From assembly GCF_017163705.1 (NCBI RefSeq), contig NZ_JAFIWB010000005.1, positions 167,474 to 231,473 of the forward strand: a DNA stretch of 64,000 nt. Reading direction: 5' to 3'. The notes under the pieces are model-generated. The model was not told where the DNA came from. It made no database searches and saw only the letters and a program-made list of their open reading frames with translations. Numbering within the stretch: the stretch's first letter is position 1; each line of letters starts with the position of its first letter. Below are positions 61,203 to 64,000 of this stretch, piece after piece. Made by a program: the position numbers and the translations under genes. This DNA is from Xanthomonas bonasiae. GTDB lineage: Bacteria > Pseudomonadota > Gammaproteobacteria > Xanthomonadales > Xanthomonadaceae.

Positions 61203-61276
61203 GCCTAACTACTATTGGACCGCCTAAAAGCGGTGTTGCACCAAGTATCGACTAACGCCGGAGGTCTGGAAAGGGG
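61203..61276 (-). other. Second attI site
   Basis: GTTAGGC (minus) then the same unique stretch as at 53,271: TACTATTGGACCGCC, TAAAAGCGGTGTTGCACCAA, GTATCGACTAACGCC, with one base missing and few changes. It is joined to a normal cassette, showing that cassettes were once integrated here or the whole block moved together. Confidence 0.85.
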
Positions 61277-61368
61277 CGAATTCCTAACCCGTAACAATGA
61301 CTTGCCAGATGGCAGTCGCCGGTCTTGGCGTCGATGCTGGTCGCGTTATCCGACGTTTGAGCGGGCGT

Positions 61369-61545
61369 ATGGGTTACACCCGTGACGCTGCAGGCGTAAT
61401 GGCGCGCCTGTCCTCCAAGCTGCTGGATCAGGTCCGTGGTCGGCTGCGGCTTCGCCATTACAGCCTGCGCACCGAGCAGGCCTATGTGGGCCGCATCCGG
61501 CGTTTCATTCTGTCCAACGGCAAGCGACATTCGATGCAGCGGGGT
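61369..61545 (+). pseudogene. intI: Truncated second integrase gene
   Basis: MGYTRDAAGVMARLSSKLLD, QVRGRLRLRHYSLRTEQAYV, GRIRRFILSNGKRHSMQRGG follow the main IntI for about 56 codons and then stop matching. The core and all catalytic residues are missing. Only the N-terminal part remains, so no recombinase activity is possible from this copy. Confidence 0.9.
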
Positions 61546-61575
61546 GGCGACATCGTCATGGGCCGCGGCGTCGCG

Positions 61576-62874
61576 CTACAGCAACCCGTCGCGCTTGACC
61601 GCGAGATAGCGTTCCACCAGCGCGCCCGGCAGCTCCTCGCCGGTGACGTCGAGCACCATCACGCCGTGGCTGCGCAGCGCGTCGTGGGCGTCGCCGCGTT
61701 GTTGCAGGTAGCGCGCCACCGCGCCGGCCTGCACCGCCTGCTGCAGGTCGTGCACGTCCTGGCGCAGCGCCTGGTCCAGCGCGTGCTCGCGCAGGCTGGC
61801 CACGCACACCAGATGCCGGCGCTGCAGCAGCCGCACCGCGGCGAGCAGGTCTTCGATGTCTTCGTCGCGCACGTTGCTGATCAGCATCACCAGCGAACGG
61901 CGGCGCTGGCGCAGCGACAGTTCGGTCGCCGCGGCCAGGTAATCGGTGGCCACCGCCTGCGGCTGCAGGTCGTAGCTGGCGCGCAGCAGCGCATCGACCG
62001 TGCCCATGCCGCGCTGCGGCGCGACCCAGCGCGCGTCGCCGCCGCTGGCCATCAGCCCCACCGCATCGCCCTGGCGCAGCGCCAGGTACGACACCACCAG
62101 CGCGGCATTGAGCACGTTGTCGAAATGCGCCAGGCCGCTCTCGCTGGCCATCATCCGCCGGCCTGTGTCGATCAGCATCAGCAGCTGCTGGTTCTTCTCG
62201 TCCTGGTACTCGCGCGAGATCAGCTTGCGCGCGCGCGAGGTGGCCTTCCAGTCGATCTGGCGCAGGCTGTCGCCGACGCGGTATTCGCGCATCTGGTGGA
62301 AGTCGGTGCCTTCGCCGCGGCGCCGCTTCAGGTGCGCGCCGACCAGCCGCGACGCCTGTTCGGCGCTGAACAGGGCGAAGCGGGTCAGCGGCGCGAAGTT
62401 CGGATACACGCGCACGGTCTGCGCCGCGCCGGCCACGCGCCGCTGCCGCCACAGGCGCCAGGCCGAATGCAGGCGCAGATGGGTGCCGGGAAATTCGAAG
62501 CGGCCGCGCGCGGTCGGACGCAGCCGGTAGGTGAGATGGGTCTCGCTGGCCGCATACAGGGTCACCCGCCGCGGCAGGCCCTGCATCCACCAGCCGCTGG
62601 GCACCAGATCGAACACGTCCAGTCTCTGCCGCTGCGCGCTGTCGAGGCGCAGCCCGGCCTCGCGCTCCACGCCCAGCGGCAAGGCCTCGGGCAATTCGCG
62701 GCGCACCTGTGGGGTAGGGCTGCGCCACAGCCGCCACGCATCGACCGCCGCGATCACGCCGATCGCCGCGCCCAGCGCCTGCCACGGCCACAGCGCGACG
62801 ACCTGCAGCGCCGAGGCCAGGCCGCACAGCGCCCATAGGCCGAGCAGGGCTAGCAGTGGCGGGGCGGGTCTCAT
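61576..62874 (-). CDS. DUF58 family protein
   Basis: A 432-residue protein with an N-terminal membrane pair (PLLALLGLWALCGLASALQV, LWPWQALGAAIGVIAAVDAW) and the DUF58 core: TDFHQMREYRVGDSLRQIDW, KATSRARKLISREYQDEKNQ, QQLLMLIDTGRRMMASESGL (a von Willebrand-A-like start). DUF58 proteins work with MoxR ATPases and VWA proteins in envelope or enzyme maturation. The MoxR gene is just upstream on the same strand. Confidence 0.93.
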   Translation of the reverse strand: MRPAPPLLALLGLWALCGLASALQVVALWPWQALGAAIGVIAAVDAWRLWRSPTPQVRRELPEALPLGVEREAGLRLDSAQRQRLDVFDLVPSGWWMQGLPRRVTLYAASETHLTYRLRPTARGRFEFPGTHLRLHSAWRLWRQRRVAGAAQTVRVYPNFAPLTRFALFSAEQASRLVGAHLKRRRGEGTDFHQMREYRVGDSLRQIDWKATSRARKLISREYQDEKNQQLLMLIDTGRRMMASESGLAHFDNVLNAALVVSYLALRQGDAVGLMASGGDARWVAPQRGMGTVDALLRASYDLQPQAVATDYLAAATELSLRQRRRSLVMLISNVRDEDIEDLLAAVRLLQRRHLVCVASLREHALDQALRQDVHDLQQAVQAGAVARYLQQRGDAHDALRSHGVMVLDVTGEELPGALVERYLAVKRDGLL

Positions 62875-62882
62875 GGGTTGAG

Positions 62883-63036
62883 GGCCGGGATTCGGAATTG
62901 GGGATTGGGGATTCGTAACAGCGCGGCGCGCGCGCTCAAGGCCGCACCGGTCGCCGTCCGGATGCGAGCGGGGAATGCCGGCATCGCCGCGGATGCGGGC
63001 TTTTGCGAATCCCCAATCCCCACTCCCGAATCCCGG
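62883..63036. repeat. GAATCCC-type intergenic repeats flanking a spacer
   Basis: GGATTCGGAATTGGGGATTG at 62,889 and CGAATCCCCAATCCCCACTC at 63,006 are inverted copies of the element at 7,487, about 100 bases apart, between the MoxR and DUF58 genes. They could pair in RNA. Confidence 0.7.
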
Positions 63037-63037
63037 C

Positions 63038-64000
63038 TCATTTGCGCGGCGCCTCCACCTTCGCCAGCAGCGCGCCCAGCGCGTCGTCGGCGCTCTGGCC
63101 TTCGATCTGCAGTTCCGGGGCCAGCGCGATGCGGTGGCGCAGCGCCGGCTTGGCGATGTCGCGGATGTCGTCGGGGGTGACGAAGTCGCGCCCGGACAGC
63201 ACCGCCTGCGCGCGCGCGGCGCGGATCAGCGCGATGCTGCCGCGCGGGCCGGCGCCGAGCGCGATGCCCGGCCAGCTGCGGGTGGCGGCGACGATGCGCA
63301 CCGCGTAGTCGATCACCTGCGGGTCCACCACGATCGCGGCGGTGCCCAGCTGCATCGCCACCACGTCTTCGGCGCCGAGCACGCGCGGCACCTGCGAAAG
63401 GTCGAAGTCGCCGGCGCTGCGCCCGGTGGTAACCGCTTCCACCATGCGCTTCTCGTCTTCGAGCTGCGGATAGTCGATCAGGATCTTCAGCAGGAAGCGG
63501 TCCAACTGCGCTTCCGGCAGCGGATAGGTGCCTTCCTGCTCGACCGGGTTCTGCGTGGCCAGGGCCAGGAACGGCGGCGCCAGCGGGAACGATTTTCCCT
63601 CGATGGTGACCTGGCCTTCCTGCATCACTTCCAGCAGCGCCGACTGGGTCTTGGCCGGGGCGCGGTTGATCTCGTCGGCCAGCAGCAGGTGGGTGAACAC
63701 CGGGCCGCGGCGGATCTTGAAGCTCTCGGTCTTGGGGTCGTACACGGCATGGCCGCTGACGTCGCTGGGCATCAGGTCGGGGGTGAACTGCACGCGCGCG
63801 TAGTTCAGTTCCAGCGCCTGCGCCAGCGCGCGCACCAACAGGGTCTTGCCCAGCCCGGGCACGCCTTCGATCAGCACGTGGCCGCCGGCCAGCAGCGCGA
63901 TCAGGATCTGCTCGAGCACCTCCGGCTGGCCGATGAAGGCCTGGCCGACCGCTTCGCGGATCGCCTCGACGCGTTCGATCAGGGCGGGGCCGGTGAGGGG
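63038..64000 (-). CDS. MoxR family AAA ATPase (cut by window end)
   Basis: The frame is open to base 64,000, so the start lies outside; 320 residues are visible, near full length. AAA motifs: Walker A GVPGLGKTLLVRALAQ, DLMPSDVSGHAVYD, Walker B LLADEINRAPAKTQSALLEV, sensor ATQNPVEQEGTYPLPEAQLD and RFLLKILIDYP, then GASPRG-like GAGPRGSIALIRAARAQAVL. MoxR ATPases act as chaperones for enzyme or envelope complex assembly, here with the DUF58 protein. Confidence 0.95.
   Translation of the reverse strand, partial: PLTGPALIERVEAIREAVGQAFIGQPEVLEQILIALLAGGHVLIEGVPGLGKTLLVRALAQALELNYARVQFTPDLMPSDVSGHAVYDPKTESFKIRRGPVFTHLLLADEINRAPAKTQSALLEVMQEGQVTIEGKSFPLAPPFLALATQNPVEQEGTYPLPEAQLDRFLLKILIDYPQLEDEKRMVEAVTTGRSAGDFDLSQVPRVLGAEDVVAMQLGTAAIVVDPQVIDYAVRIVAATRSWPGIALGAGPRGSIALIRAARAQAVLSGRDFVTPDDIRDIAKPALRHRIALAPELQIEGQSADDALGALLAKVEAPRK

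Larger units (their letters stand above)
59320..61545. mobile_element. Second integron remnant: cassettes, attI and truncated intI
   Basis: Four near-consensus attC sites, four cassettes, an attI and the first about 85 codons of an integrase, ordered as in the main array but only 2.2 kb long. The attI-intI' part is about 88 percent identical to 53,271-53,620, too diverged for a recent copy. The integrase homology stops at about 61,545, 30 bases before the end of the DUF58 gene. The left end is at the attC 220 bases after the zinc-ribbon gene. Confidence 0.9.

Overview
The window is GC-rich chromosomal DNA from a gammaproteobacterium, almost certainly a Xanthomonas. The strongest evidence is a chromosomal integron whose integrase gene lies tail to tail with ilvD, the classic Xanthomonas integron site. 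The roughly 60-base attC sites of one family and the short intergenic repeats (GAATCCCCAATCCC type and a paired CGGCTGAAGCCG element) agree with this. I cannot name the species.

Layout. Bases 1-28,800 are ordinary chromosome: a DUF885 protein cut by the window start, hemB, an SDR/LysR divergent pair, a secreted nuclease, a Fur-box-linked PepSY-flavoreductase, aroE, dinG, an alginate-lyase-like protein, an exported catalase with its ankyrin partner, a CPBP protease, an MFS/HxlR divergent pair with a clear operator-like dyad, an atypical SDR and an S9 peptidase. From about 28,800 to 38,000 the DNA is a scrapyard. Parts of a metallophosphoesterase, a glyoxalase-like (VOC) gene and an AI-2E transporter gene are repeated, truncated and fused to each other, among small minus-strand genes (YcxB-like, DUF3592, DUF2625, DUF3052, DUF1963).

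Bases 40,030-54,451 are the integron. Cassettes run leftwards on the minus strand from an attI at about 53,271, about 26 attC sites or relics in all. Sites near attI are nearly perfect and those beyond about 46 kb from the window start are decayed. Cassette products include HEPN (MltR-like, RNKYSH), Abi_C-like, AlbA_2/Schlafen-like, NADAR, trypsin-like, TonB_C, zinc-ribbon and many unknown small proteins. The integrase keeps its full R-H-R-H-Y set but is broken by one in-frame TAG, so excision and capture are probably off.

Bases 54,580-59,098 hold ilvD, a ygiB-ygiC-like pair and a zinc-ribbon gene. Then comes a second, diverged piece of integron (59,320-61,545): four attC sites, cassettes for a RusA-like resolvase, two unknown proteins and a reverse-oriented SymE-like toxin with its own leader and terminator, then a second attI and the first third of a second intI. 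It abuts a DUF58-MoxR pair that runs off the end.

The most interesting object is this split double integron, with a nonsense-killed integrase, a second attI-intI' remnant about 8 kb away, and a cassette set rich in domains that occur in phage-defence and RNA/NAD-targeting systems. All family calls rest on reading motifs; no database search was possible.
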